A stretch of DNA of 64,000 nt, taken from NCBI RefSeq assembly GCF_963924675.1, contig NW_027077396.1:870074-934073 (forward strand), written 5' to 3'. This document shows, in pieces, positions 12,801 through 26,686 of this stretch. The position numbers and the translations under genes were made by a program. This stretch comes from Phocoena phocoena. Lineage: Eukaryota; Chordata; Mammalia; Artiodactyla; Phocoenidae. Within the stretch, counting starts at the first letter, position 1. Each line of letters begins with the position of its first letter. The notes beneath the pieces are model-generated. The model was not told the DNA's origin. It saw nothing but the letters and a program-made list of their open reading frames with translations, and did no database searches.

Positions 12801-14940
12801 GTACGCTCACCCTAAACCGTTGTCGTACCCTAACCTGTCCCCTAAACCGTCCCCGTCCCCTAACCCTAACCCTAACCCTTACCCGAAGCCTTACCCTAAC
12901 CCGTCCCCTAATCCTAACCCGTACGCTAACACTAACCCGTACCCTAACACGTACGCTCACCCTAAACTGTTGTCGTACCCTAACCTGTCCCCTAAACCGT
13001 CCCCATCCCCTAACCCTAACCCTAACCCTAACCCTAACCCTTACCCGAAGCCTTACCCTAACCCATCCCCTAATCCTAACCCGTACGCTAACACTAACCC
13101 GTAGCCTAACACGTACGCTCAACATAAACCGTTGTCGTACCATAACCTGTCCCCTAAACCGTCCCCGTCCCCTAACCCTAACCCTAACCCTAACCCTAAT
13201 CCTAACCCTTACCCGAAGCCTTACCCTAACCCGTCCCCTAATCTTAACCCGTACACTAACACTAAACCGTACCCTAACACATACGCACACCCTAAACCGT
13301 TGTCATACACTACCCTGTCCCCTAAACCGTCCTCGTCTCCTAACCCTAACCCTAACCCTAACCCTAACCCTAACCCTTACCCGAAGCCTTACTCTAACAC
13401 GTCCTCTAATCCTAACCCGTACGCTAACACTAACCATTACCCTAACACGTACGCTCACCCTAAACCGTTGTCGTACCCTGACCTGTCCCCTAAACCGTCC
13501 CCGTCCCCTAACCCTAACCGTAACCCTAACCCTAACCCTAACCCTAACCCGAAGCCTTACCCTAACCCGTCCCCTAATCCTAACCCGTATGCTAACTCTA
13601 ACACGTACCCTAACACGTACCCTCACCCTAAACCGTTGTCGTACCCTAACCTGTCCCCTAAACCGTCCCCATTCACTAACATTAACCATAACCCTAACCT
13701 TAACCCTAACCCTTACCCGAAGCCTTACCCTAACCCGTACCCTAATCCTAACCCGTACGCTAACACTACACCGTACCCTAACACATACGCACACCCTAAA
13801 CCGTTGTCATACACTAACCTGTCCCCTAAACCGTCCCCGTCTCCTAACCCTAACCCTAACCCTAAGCCTAAACCTAAACCTGACCCGAAGCCTTATACTA
13901 ACACGTCCTCTAATCCTAACCCATACTCTAACACTAACCCGTACCCTAACACGTATGCTCACCCTAAATCGTTGTCGTACCCTAACCTGTCCCCTAAACC
14001 ATCCCCGTCCCCTAACCCTAACCCTAAACCTTACCCTAACCCTTACCCGAAGCCTTACCCTAACCCGTCCCCTAATCCTAACCCGTACGCTAACACTAAA
14101 CCGTACCCTAACACGTACGCTCACCCTAAACCTTTGTCGTACCCTAACCTGTCCCCTAAACCGTCACCGTCCCCTAAACCTAACCCTAACCCTAACCCTA
14201 ACCCGAACCCTTACCCGAAGCCTTACCCTAAACCGTCCCCTAATCCTAACCCGTATGCTAACTCTAACCCGTAACCTAACACGTACGCTCAACCTAAACC
14301 CTTGTCGTACCCTAACCTGTCCCCTAAACCGTCCCAGTTCCCTCACCCTAACCCTAACCCTAACCCTAACCCTAACCCTTACCCGAAGCCTTACCCTAAA
14401 CCGTCCCCTAATCCTAACCCGTACGCTAACACTAACCCGTACCCTAACACGTACGCTCACCCTAAACCGTTGTCGTACCCTAACCTGTCCCCTAAACCGT
14501 CCCAGTCCCCTAACCCTAACCCTAACCCTAAATCTAACACTAACCCTTACCCGAAGCCTTACCCTAACCCGTCCCCTAATCCTAACCCATACGATAACAC
14601 TAACCTGTACCCTAACACGTACGCTCAACATAAACCGTTGTCATACACTAAACTGTCCCCTAAACCGTCCCCATCCCCTAACCCTAACCCTAACCCTAAC
14701 CCTAGCCCTTACCTGAAGCCTTACCCTAACCCGTCCCCTAATCCTAACCCGTACGCTAACACTAACCTGTACCCTAACACGTACGCTCACACTAAACCGT
14801 TGTCGTACCCTAACCTGTCCCCTAAACCGTCCCCGTCCCCTAACCCTAACCCTAACCCTTACCCGAAGCCTTACCCTAACCCGTCCCCTAATCCTAACCC
14901 GTACGCTAACACTAACCCGTACCCTAACACGTACGCTCAC
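12801..14940. repeat. 2,130-bp tandem duplication, first copy
   Basis: Sequence from about 12.8 to 14.8 kb is repeated 2,130 bp (355 hexamers) downstream. I noticed only about five substitutions across almost 2 kb, for example ACGTATGCTC at 13.96 kb against ACGTACGCTC, and GTACCC near 14.1 kb against GTAGCC. The block is roughly 13 monomers long and includes one GCACAC-class monomer (13279). At the junction near 14.82-14.97 kb two 150-bp monomers are adjacent. Confidence 0.9.
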
Positions 14941-15005
14941 CCTAAACCGTTGTCGTACCCTAACCTGTCCCCTAAACCGTCCCCGTCCCCTAACCCTAAC
15001 CCTAA
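14856..15005. repeat. Short 150-bp monomer class (CCCTAA tail of three)
   Basis: The monomer has the complete 22-slot core and a minimal tail of three CCCTAA hexamers. The same short form occurs at the preceding junction of the 2,130-bp duplication, where successive TTACCCGAAG landmarks at 12729 and 12879 are also 150 bp apart. Around 14.82-15.10 kb two 150-bp units sit next to each other and are identical apart from a CCGTTG to CTGTTG change, so this is also a very recent local monomer duplication. Confidence 0.85.
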
Positions 15006-16930
15006 CCCTTACCCGAAGCCTTACCCTAACCCGTCCCCTAATCCTAACCCGTACGCTAACACTAACCCGTACCCTAACACGTACGCTCACCCTAAACTGT
15101 TGTCGTACCCTAACCTGTCCCCTAAACCGTCCCCATCCCCTAACCCTAACCCTAACCCTAACCCTAACCCTTACCCGAAGCCTTACCCTAACCCATCCCC
15201 TAATCCTAACCCGTACGCTAACACTAACCCGTAGCCTAACACGTACGCTCAACATAAACCGTTGTCGTACCATAACCTGTCCCCTAAACCGTCCCCGTCC
15301 CCTAACCCTAACCCTAACCCTAACCCTAATCCTAACCCTTACCCGAAGCCTTACCCTAACCCGTCCCCTAATCTTAACCCGTACACTAACACTAAACCGT
15401 ACCCTAACACATACGCACACCCTAAACCGTTGTCATACACTACCCTGTCCCCTAAACCGTCCTCGTCTCCTAACCCTAACCCTAACCCTAACCCTAACCC
15501 TAACCCTTACCCGAAGCCTTACTCTAACACGTCCTCTAATCCTAACCCGTACGCTAACACTAACCATTACCCTAACACGTACGCTCACCCTAAACCGTTG
15601 TCGTACCCTGACCTGTCCCCTAAACCGTCCCCGTCCCCTAACCCTAACCGTAACCCTAACCCTAACCCTAACCCTAACCCGAAGCCTTACCCTAACCCGT
15701 CCCCTAATCCTAACCCGTATGCTAACTCTAACACGTACCCTAACACGTACCCTCACCCTAAACCGTTGTCGTACCCTAACCTGTCCCCTAAACCGTCCCC
15801 ATTCACTAACATTAACCATAACCCTAACCTTAACCCTAACCCTTACCCGAAGCCTTACCCTAACCCGTACCCTAATCCTAACCCGTACGTTAACACTACA
15901 CCGTACCCTAACACATACGCACACCCTAAACCGTTGTCATACACTAACCTGTCCCCTAAACCGTCCCCGTCTCCTAACCCTAACCTTAACCCTAAGCCTA
16001 AACCTAAACCTGACCCGAAGCCTTATACTAACACGTCCTCTAATCCTAACCCATACTCTAACACTAACCCGTACCCTAACACGTACGCTCACCCTAAATC
16101 GTTGTCGTACCCTAACCTGTCCCCTAAACCATCCCCGTCCCCTAACCCTAACCCTAAACCTTACCCTAACCCTTACCCGAAGCCTTACCCTAACCCGTCC
16201 CCTAATCCTAACCCGTACGCTAACACTAAACCGTAGCCTAACACGTACGCTCACCCTAAACCTTTGTCGTACCCTAACCTGTCCCCTAAACCGTCACCGT
16301 CCCCTAAACCTAACCCTAACCCTAACCCTAACCCGAACCCTTACCCGAAGCCTTACCCTAAACCGTCCCCTAATCCTAACCCGTATGCTAACTCTAACCC
16401 GTAACCTAACACGTACGCTCAACCTAAACCCTTGTCGTACCCTAACCTGTCCCCTAAACCGTCCCAGTTCCCTCACCCTAACCCTAACCCTAACCCTAAC
16501 CCTAACCCTTACCCGAAGCCTTACCCTAAACCGTCCCCTAATCCTAACCCGTACGCTAACACTAACCCGTACCCTAACACGTACGCTCACCCTAAACCGT
16601 TGTCGTACCCTAACCTGTCCCCTAAACCGTCCCAGTCCCCTAACCCTAACCCTAACCCTAAATCTAACACTAACCCTTACCCGAAGCCTTACCCTAACCC
16701 GTCCCCTAATCCTAACCCATACGATAACACTAACCTGTACCCTAACACGTACGCTCAACATAAACCGTTGTCATACACTAAACTGTCCCCTAAACCGTCC
16801 CCATCCCCTAACCCTAACCCTAAACCTAACCCTAGCCCTTACCTGAAGCCTTACCCTAACCCGTCCCCTAATCCTAACCCGTACGCTAACACTAACCTGT
16901 ACCCTAACACGTACGCTCACCCTAAACCGT
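14941..16930. repeat. 2,130-bp tandem duplication, second copy
   Basis: It matches 12.8-14.8 kb at an offset of 2,130 bp. Similarity ends at about 16.92 kb, where CCTGTCCCTTAAACCG replaces CCTGTCCCCTAAACCG. A stop triplet appears in the Pro-Asn frame near 16235 (ACCGTAGCC instead of ACCGTACCC), with nothing to suggest that an open frame is preserved. Confidence 0.9.
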
Positions 16931-19900
16931 TGTCGTACCCTAACCTGTCCCTTAAACCGTCCCCGTCCCCTAACCCTAACCCTAACCCTAACCCTAACCC
17001 TAACCCTTACCCGAAGCCTTACCCTAACCCGTCCCCTAATCCTAACCCGTATGCTAACTCTAACACGTACCCTAACACGTACCCTCACCCTAAACCGTTG
17101 TCGTACCCTAACCTGTCCCCTAAACCGTCCCCATTCACTAACACTAACCATAACCCTAACCTTAACCCTAACCCTTACCCGAAGACTTACCCTAACACGT
17201 ACCCTAATCCTAACCCGTACGCTAACACTACACCGTACCCTAACACATACGCACACCCTAAACCGTTGTCATACACTAACCTGTCCCCTAAACCGTCCCC
17301 GTCTCCTAACCCTAACCCTAACCCTAAGCCTAAACCTAAACCTGTCCCGAAGCCTTATACTAACACGTCCTCTAATCCTAACCCATACTCTAACACTAAC
17401 CCGTACCCTAACACGTACGCTCACCCTAAATCGTTGTCGTACCCTAACCTGTCCCCTAAACCATCCCCGTCCCCTAACCCTAACCCTAAACCTTACCCTA
17501 ACCCTTACCCGAAGCCTTACCCTAACCCGTCCCCTAATCCTAACCCGTACGCTAACACTAACCCGTACCCTAACACGTACGCTCACCCTAAACCTTTGTC
17601 GTACCCTAACCTGTCCCCTAAACCGTCACCGTCCCCTAAAACTAACCCTAACCCTAACCCTAACCCTAACCCTAACACTAACCCTTACCCAAAGCCTTAC
17701 CCTAACCCGTCCCCTAATCCTAACCCATACGATAACACTAACCTGTACCCTAACACGTACTCTCACCCTAAACCGTTGTCATACACTAACTTGTCCCCTA
17801 AACTGTCCCCGTCCCCTAACCCTAACCCTAACCCTAACCCTAAACCTTACCCGAAGCCTTACCCTAACCCGTCCCCTAATCCTAACCCGTACGCTAACAC
17901 TAACCCGTACCCTAACACGTACGCTCACCCTAAACCGTTGTCGTACACTAACCTGTCCCCTAAACCGTCCCCGTCCCCTAACCCTAAACCTAAACCTAAT
18001 CCTAACCCTAACCCTTACCCGAAGCCTTACCGTAAACCGTCCCCTAATCCTAACCCATTCGATAACACTAACCCGTACCCTAACACGTACGCTCACCCTA
18101 AACAGTTGTCGTACCCTAACCTGTCCCCTAAACCGTCACCGTCCCCTAAACCTAACCCTAACCCTAACACTAACCCTAACCCGAACACTTACCCGAAGCT
18201 TTAACCTAAACCGTCCCCTAATCCTAACCTGTATGCTAACTCTAACCCATACCCTAACCCATACGCTCACCCTAAACAGTTGTCGTACCCTAACCTGCCC
18301 CCTAAACAGTCCCCGTTCCCTAACCCTAACCCTAACCCTAACTCTAACCCTAACCCTTACCCGAAGCCTTACCCTAACCCGTCCCCTTATCCTAACCCGT
18401 ACGCTAACACTAACCCGTACCCTAACACGTACGCTCACCCTAAACCGTTGTCGTAACCTAACCTGTCCCCTAAACCGTCCCCGTCCCCTAACCCTAACCC
18501 TAACCCTAACACTAACACTAACCCTTACCCGAAGCCTTACCCTAACCCGTCCACTAATCCTAACCCATACGATAACACTAACCTGTACCCTAACACGTAC
18601 GCTCACCATAAACCGTTGTCGTACACTAACCTGTCCCCTAAACCGTCCCCATCCCCTAACCCTAACCCCAACCCTAACCCTAGCACTTACCTGAAGCCTT
18701 ACCCTAACCCGTCCCCTAATCCTAACCCGTACGCCAACACTAACCTGTACCCTAACACGTACGCTCACCCTAAACTGTTGTCGTACCCTAACCTGTCCCT
18801 TAAACCGTCCCCGTCGCCTTTCCCTAACCCTAACCCTAAACCTAACCCTAACACTTACCCGAAGCCTTACCCCAACCCGTCCCCTAATCCTAACCCGTAT
18901 GCTAACTCTAACCCGTACCCTAACACGTACGCTCACCCTAAACTGTTGTCGTACCCTAACCTGTCCACTAAACCGTCCCCGTCCCCTAACCCTAACCCTA
19001 ACCCTAACCCTAGCCCTTACCTGAAGCCTTACCCTAACCCGTCCCCTAATCCTAACCCGTACGCTAACACTAACCTGTACCCTAACACGTACGCTCACCC
19101 TAAACCGTTGTCGTACCCTAACCTGTCCCTTAAACCGTCCCCGTCCCCTAACCCTAACCCTAACCCTAACCCTAACCCTAACCCTTACCCGAAGCCTTAC
19201 CCTAACCCGTCCCCTAATCCTAACCCGTATGCTAACTCTAACACGTACCCTAACACGTACCCTCACCCTAAACCGTTGTTGTACCCTAACCTGTCCCCTA
19301 AACCGTCCCCATTCACTAACACTAACCATAACACTAACCTTAACCCTAACCCTTACCCGAAGCCTTACCCTAACCCGTACCCTAATCCTAACCCGTACGC
19401 TAACACTACACCGTACCCTAACACATACGCACACCCTAAACCGTTGTCATACACTAACCTGTCCCCTAAACCGTCCCCGTCTCCTAACCCTAACCCTAAC
19501 CCTAAGCCTAAACCTAAACCTGACCCGAAGCCTTATACTAACACGTCCTCTAATCCTAACCCATACTCTAACACTAACCCGTACCCTAACACGTACGCTC
19601 ACCCTAAATCGTTGTCGTACCCTAACCTGTCCCCTAAACCATCCCCGTCCCCTAACCCTAACCCTAAACCTTACCCTAACCCTTACCCGAAGCCTTACCC
19701 TAACCCGTCCCCTAATCCTAACCCGTACGCTAACACTAACCCGTACCCTAACACGTACGCTCACCCTAAACCTTTGTCGTACCCTAACCTGTCCCCTAAA
19801 CCGTCACCGTCCCCTAAACCTAACCCTAACCCTAACCCTAACCCGAACCCTTACCCGAAGCCTTACCCTAAACCGTCCCCTAATCCTAACCCGTATGCTA

Positions 19901-21060
19901 ACTCTAACCCGTAACCTAACACGTACGCTCAACCTAAACCCTTGTCGTACCCTAACCTGTCCCCTAAACCGTCCCAGTTCCCTCACCCTAACCCTAACCC
20001 TAACCCTAACCCTAACCCTTACCCGAAGCCTTACCCTAAACCGTCCCCTAATCCTAACCCGTACGCTAACACTAACCGGTACCCTAACACATACGCTCAC
20101 CCTAAACCGTTGTCGTACCCTAACCTGTCCCCTAAACCGTCCCCGTCCCCTAACCCTAACCCTAACCCTAACCCTAACACTAACCCTTACCCGAAGCCTT
20201 ACCCTAACCCGTCCCCTAATCCTAACCCATACGATAACACTAACCTGTACCCTAACACGTACTCTCACCCTAAACCGTTGTCATACACTAACCTGTCCCC
20301 TAAACTGTCCCCGTCCCCTAACCCTAACCCTAACCCTAACCCTAAACCTTACCCGAAGCCTTACCCTAACCCGTCCCCTAATCCTAACCCTTACGCTAAC
20401 ACTAACCCGTACCCTAACACGTACGCTCACCCTAAACCGTTGTCGTACACTAACCTGTCCCCTAAACCGTCCCCGTCCCCTAACCCTAACCCTAAACCTA
20501 ACCCTAACCCTAACCCTTACCCGAAGCCTTACCGTAAACCGTCCCCTAATCCTAACCCATTCGATAACACTAACCCGTACCCTAACACGTACGCTCACCC
20601 TAAACAGTTGTCGTACCCTAACCTGTCCCCTAAACCGTCACCGTCCCCTAAACCTAACCCTAACGCTAACACTAACCCTAACCCGAACGCTTACCCGAAG
20701 CTTTAACGTAAACCGTCCCCTAATCCTAACCTGTATGCTAACTCTAACCCGTACCCTAACCCGTACGCTCACCCTAAACAGTTGTCGTACCCTAACCTGC
20801 CCCCTAAACCGTCCCCGTTACCTAACCCTAACCCTAACCCTAACTCTAACCCTAACCCTTACCCGAAGCCTTACCCTAACCCGTCCCCTTATCCTAACCC
20901 GTACGCTAACACTAACCTGTACCCTAACACGTACGCTCACCCTAAACCGTTGTCGTACCCTAACCTGTCCCTTAAACCGTCCCCGTCCCCTAACCCTAAC
21001 CCTAACCCTAACCCTAACCCTTACCCGAAGCCTTACCCTAACCCGTCCCCTAATCCTAAC
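16931..21060. repeat. Higher-order repeat region, first 4.3-kb unit
   Basis: From about 17.75 kb to 20.9 kb the sequence recurs 4,338 bp downstream (723 hexamers). The unusual CCGTTGTCGTAACCTAACC at 18451 recurs at 22789 and again at 25291. Within the unit a sub-block at 17.05-17.6 kb recurs at 19.23-19.76 kb (offset 2,178), at 21.06-21.6 kb (offset 4,014) and at 23.57-24.1 kb. The shift from offset 4,014 to 4,338 between 17.6 and 17.8 kb reflects gain or loss of 324 bp, exactly two 162-bp monomers. GCACAC-class monomers at 17245, 19423 and 21259 mark the sub-units. Confidence 0.88.
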
Positions 21061-24000
21061 CCGTATGCTAACTCTAACACGTACCCTAACACGTACCCTC
21101 ACCCTAAACCGTTGTCGTACCCTAACCTGTCCCCTAAACCGTCCCCATTCACTAACACTAACCATAACCCTAACCTTAACCCTAACCCTTACCCGAAGAC
21201 TTACCCTAACCCGTACCCTAATCCTAACCCGTACGCTAACACTACACCGTACCCTAACACATACGCACACCCTAAACCGTTGTCATACACTAACCTGTCC
21301 CCTAAACCGTCCCCGTCTCCTAACCCTAAGCCTAACCCTAAGCCTAAACCTAAACCTGTCCCGAAGCCTTATACTAACACGTCCTCTAATCCTAACCCAT
21401 ACTCTAACACTAACCCGTACCCTAACACGTACGCTCACCCTAAATCGTTGTCGTACCCTAACCTGTCCCCTAAACCATCCCCGGCCCCTAACCCTAACCC
21501 TAAACCTTACCCTAACCCTTACCCGAAGCCTTACCCTAACCCGTCCCCTAATCCTAACCCGTACGCTAACACTAACCCGTACCCTAACACGTACGCTCAC
21601 CCTAAACCTTTGTCGTACCCTAACCTGTCCCCTAAACCGTCACCGTCCCCTAAACCTAACCCTAACCCTAACCCTAACCCGAACCCTTACCCGAAGCCTT
21701 ACCCTAATCCGTCCCCTAATCCTAACCCGTATGCTAACTCTAACCCGTAACCTAACACGTACGCTCAACCTAAACCCTTGTCGTACCCTAACCTGTCCCC
21801 TAAACCGTCCCAGTTCCCTCACCCTAACCCTAACCCTAACCCTAACCCTAACCCTTACCCGAAGCCTTACCCTAAACCGTCCCCTAATCCTAACCCGTAC
21901 GCTAACACTAACCCGTACCCTAACAGGTACGCTCACCCTAAACCGTTGTCGTACCCTAACCTGTCCCCTAAACCGTCCCCGTCCCCTAACCCTAACCCTA
22001 ACCCTAACCCTAACACTAACCCTTACCCGAAGCCTTACCCTAACCCGTCCCCTAAACCTAACCCATACGATAACACTAACCTGTACCCTAACACGTACTC
22101 TCACCCTAAACCGTTGTCATACACTAACCTGTCCCCTAAACTGTCCCCGTCCCCTAACCCTAACCCTAACCCTAACCCTAAACCTTACCCGAAGCCTTAC
22201 CCTAACCCGTCCCCTAATCCTAACCCGTAAGCTAACACTAACCCGTACCCTAACACGTACGCTCACCCTAAACCGTTGTCGTACACTAACCTGTCCCCTA
22301 AACCGTCCCCGTCCCCTAACCCTAAACCTAAACCTAACCCTAACCCTAACCCTTACCCGAAGCCTTACCGTAAACCGTCCCCTAATCCTAACCCATTCGA
22401 TAACACTAACCCGTACCCTAACACGTACGCTCACCCTAAACAGTTGTCGTACCCTAACCTGTCCCCTAAACCGTCACCGTCCCCTAAACCTAACCCTAAC
22501 CCTAACACTAACCCTAACCCGAACGCTTACCCGAAGCTTTAACCTAAACCGTCCCCTAATCCTAACCTGTATGCTAACTCTAACCCATACCCTAACCCGT
22601 ACGCTCACCCTAAACAGTTGTCGTACCCTAACCTGCCCCCTAAACCGTCCCCGTTCCCTAACCCTAACCCTAACCCTAACTCTAACCCTAACCCTTACCC
22701 GAAGCCTTACCCTAACCCGTCCCCTTATCCTAACCCGTACGCTAACACTAACCCGTACCCTAACACGTACGCTCACCCTAAACCGTTGTCGTAACCTAAC
22801 CTGTCCCCTAAACCGTCCCCGTCCCCTAACCCTAACCCTAACCCTAACACTAACACTAACCCTTACCCGAAGCCTTACCCTAACCCGTCCACTAATCCTA
22901 ACCCATACGATAACACTAACCTGTACCCTAACACGTACGCTCACCATAAACCGTTGTCGTACACTAACCTGTCCCCTAAACCGTCCCCATCCCCTAACCC
23001 TAACCCCAACCCTAACCCTAGCCCTTACCTGAAGCCTTACCCTAACCCGTCCCCTAATCCTAACCCGTACGCCAACACTAACCTGTACCCTAACACGTAC
23101 GCTCACCCTAAACTGTTGTCGTACCCTAACCTGTCCCTTAAACCGTCCCCGTCGCCTATCCCTAACCCTAACCCTAAACCTAACCCTAACACTTACCCGA
23201 AGCCTTACCCCAGCCCGTCCCCTAATCCTAACCCGTATGCTAACTCTAACCCGTACCCTAACACGTACGCTCACCCTAAACTGTTGTCGTACCCTAACCT
23301 GTCCACTAAACCGTCCCCGTCCCCTAACCCTAACCCTATCCCTAACCCTAGCCCTTACCTGAAGCCGTACCCTAACCCGTCCCCTAATCCTAACCCGTAC
23401 GCTAACACTAACCTGTACCCTAACACGTACGCTCACCCTAAACCGTTGTCGTACCCTAACCTGTCCCTTAAACCGTCCCCGTCCCCTAACCCTAACCCTA
23501 ACCCTAACCCTAACCCTAACCCTTACCCGAAGCCTTACCCTAACCCGTCCCCTAATCCTAACCCGTATGCTAACTCTAACACGTACCCTAACACGTACCC
23601 TCACCCTAAACCGTTGTTGTACCCTAACCTGTCCCCTAAACCGTCCCCATTCACTAACACTAACCATAACACTAACCTTAACCCTAACCCTTACCCGAAG
23701 CCTTACCCTAACCCGTACCCTAATCCTAACCCGTACGCTAACACTACACCGTACCCTAACACATACGCACACCCTAAACCGTTGTCATACACTAACCTGT
23801 CCCCTAAACCGTCCCCGTCTCCTAAACCTAACCCTAACCCTAAGCCTAAACCTAAACCTGACCCGAAGCCTTATACTAACACGTCCTCTAATCCTAACCC
23901 ATACTCTAACACTAACCCGTACCCTAACACGTACGCTCACCCTAAATCGTTGTCGTACCCTAACCTGTCCCCTAAACCATCCCCGTCCCCTAACCCTAAC

Positions 24001-25930
24001 CCTAAACCTTACCCTAACCCTTACCCGAAGCCTTACCCTAACCCGTCCCCTAATCCTAACCCGTACGCTAACACTAACCCGTACCCTAACACGTACGCTC
24101 ACCCTAAATCTTTGTCGTACCCTAACCTGTCCCCTAAACCGTCACCGTCCCCTAAACCTAACCCTAACCCTAACCCTAACCCGAACCCTTACCCGAAGCC
24201 TTACCCTAAACCGTCCCCTAATCCTAACCCGTATGCTAACTCTAACCCGTAACCTAACACGTACGCTCAACCTAAACCCTTGTCGTACCCTAACCTGTCC
24301 CCTAAACCGTCCCAGTTCCCTCACCCTAACCCTAACCCTAACCCTAACCCTAACCCTTACCCGAAGCCTTACCCTAAACCGTCCCCTAATCCTAACCCGT
24401 ACGCTAACACTAACCGGTACCCTAACACGTACGCTCACCCTAAACCGTTGTCGTACCCTAACCTGTCCCCTAAACCGTCCCCGTCCCCTAACCCTAACCC
24501 TAACCCTAACCCTAACACTAACTCTTACCCGAAGCCTTACCCTAACCCGTCCCCTAATCCTAACCCATACGATAACACTAACCTGTACCCTAACACGTAC
24601 TCTCACCCTAAACCGTTGTCATACACTAACCTGTCCCCTAAACTGTCCCCGTCCCCTAACCCTAACCCTAACCCTAACCCTAAACCTTACCCGAAGCCTT
24701 ACCCTAACCCGTCCCCTAATCCTAACCCGTACGCTAACACTAACCCGTACCCTAACACGTACGCTCACCCTAAACCGTTGTCGTACACTAACCTGTCCCC
24801 TAAACCGTCCCCGTCCCCTAACCCTAACCCTAAACCTAACCCTAACCCTAACCCTTACCCGAAGCCTTACCGTAAACCGTCCCCTAATCCTAACCCATTC
24901 GATAACACTAACCCGTACCCTAACACGTACGCTCACCCTAAACAGTTGTCGTACCCTAACCTGTCCCCTAAACCGTCACCGTCCCCTAAACCTAACCCTA
25001 ACGCTAACACTAACCCTAACCCGAACGCTTACCCGAAGCTTTAACGTAAACCGTCCCCTAATCCTAACCTGTATGCTAACTCTAACCCGTACCCTAACCC
25101 GTACGCTCACCCTAAACAGTTGTCGTACCCTAACCTGCCCCCTAAACCGTCCCCGTTACCTAACCCTAACCCTAACCCTAACTCTAACCCTAACCCTTAC
25201 CCGAAGCCTTACCCTAACCCGTCCCCTTATCCTAACCCGTACGCTAACACTAACCCGTACCCTAACACGTACGCTCACCCTAAACCGTTGTCGTAACCTA
25301 ACCTGTCCCCTAAACCGTCCCCGTCCCCTAACCCTAACCCTAACCCTAACACTAACACTAACCCTTACCCGAAGCCTTACCCTAACCCGTCCACTAATCC
25401 TAACCCATACGATAACACTAACCTGTACCCTAACACGTACGCTCACCATAAACCGTTGTCGTACACTAACCTGTCCCCTAAACCGTCCCCATCCCCTAAC
25501 CCTAACCCTAACCCTAACCCTAGCCCTTACCTGAAGCCTTACCCTAACCCGTCCCCTAATCCTAACCCGTACGCCAACACTAACCTGTACCCTAACACGT
25601 ACGCTCACCCTAAACCGTTGTCGTACCCTAACCTGTCCCTTAAACCGTCCCCGTCGCCTAACCCTAACCCTAACCCTAAACCTAACCCTAACACTTACCC
25701 GAAGCCTTACCCCAACCCGTCCCCTAATCCTAACCCATATGCTAACTCTAACCCGTACCCTAACACGTACGCTCACCCTAAACTGTTGTCGTACCCTAAC
25801 CTGTCCACTAAACCGTCCCCGTCCCCTAACCCTAACCCTAACCCTAACCCTAACCCTTACCCGAAGCCTTACCCTAACCCGTCCCCTAATCCTAAACCGT
25901 ACGCTAACACTAACCCGTACCCTAACACGT
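21061..25930. repeat. Higher-order repeat region, second 4.3-kb unit and partial third
   Basis: Sequence from 22.1 to 25.24 kb is the 4,338-bp-shifted copy of 17.75-20.9 kb. From about 22.7 kb a stretch is repeated again 2,502 bp downstream, up to roughly 25.6 kb, giving a third partial copy. Distinctive inherited changes include CCTGCCCCCTAAAC (18.29, 20.80, 22.63 and 25.13 kb) and CCCGAAGCTTTAAC (18.19, 20.70, 22.53 and 25.04 kb). Copies differ by scattered single substitutions only. Confidence 0.88.
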
Positions 25931-26506
25931 ACACTCACCCTAAACAGTTGTCATACACTGACCTGTCCCCTAAACCGTCCCCGTCCCCATCTCCTAACCC
26001 TAACTCAACCCTAACCCTAACCCTTACCCGAAGCCTTACCCTAACCCGTCCCCTAATCCTAACCCGTACGCTAACACTAACCCGTACCCTAACACGTACG
26101 CTCACCCTAAACCGTTGTCGTACCCTAAGCTGTCCCCTAAACCGTCCCCGTCCCCTAACCCTAACCCTAACCCTAACCCTAACCTTTACCCGAAGCCTTA
26201 CCCTAACCCATTCCCTAATCCTAACCCGTACGCTAACACTAACCCGTAGCGTAACACGTACGCTCACCATAAACCGTTGTCGTACCATAACCTGTCCCCT
26301 AAACCGTCCCCGTCCCCTAACCCTAACCCTAACCCTAACCCTAACCCTTACCCGAAGCCTTACCCTAACACGTCCTCTAATCCTAAACCGTACGCTAACA
26401 CTAACACGTAACCTAACACGTACGCTCACCCTAAACCGTTTTCGTACCCTAACCTGTCCCCTAAACCGTCCCCGTTCCCTAACCCTAACCCTAACCCTAA
26501 CCATAA

Positions 26507-26686
26507 CCCTTACCCGAAGCCTTACCCTAACTCTTCCCCTAATCCTAACCCGTACGCTGACACTAACCCGTACCCTAACACGTACGCTCACCCTAAACCG
26601 TTGTCGTACCCTAACCTGTCCCCTAAACCGTCCCCGTCACCTAACCCTAACCCTAACCCTAACCCTAACCCTAACCCTAACCCTAA
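26507..26686. repeat. Long 180-bp monomer (tail of eight hexamers)
   Basis: Core slots are intact and the tail is eight hexamers long: one ACCTAA followed by seven perfect CCCTAA at 26645-26686. Length relative to the 162-bp form is exactly plus 18 bp, showing that change in length is confined to whole-hexamer gain in the tail. Confidence 0.85.
26645..26686. repeat. Pure (CCCTAA)7 tract
   Basis: Seven perfect telomeric hexamers lie between ACCTAA and CCCTTA. The complementary strand reads (TTAGGG)7, enough for intramolecular G-quadruplex formation, while this strand could form an i-motif. It also contains overlapping matches to the vertebrate TRF1/TRF2 recognition sequence YTAGGGTTR on the minus strand; binding is inference. 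Confidence 0.9.

Noticed and set aside
9983..14716. 1,577-codon open frame on the plus strand (Pro-Asn then Leu-Thr repeats)
   Set aside because: A six-base repeat without stops in a frame stays open automatically. The translation changes repeat type at one-base slips, several frames on both strands are open together, and stops appear freely in close copies. There is no start context, domain or codon bias.
19229..23032. 1,267-codon Leu-Thr/Asn-Arg open frame
   Set aside because: It is the same artefact. It covers several higher-order units and overlaps equally long open frames in a second plus-strand frame and on the minus strand.
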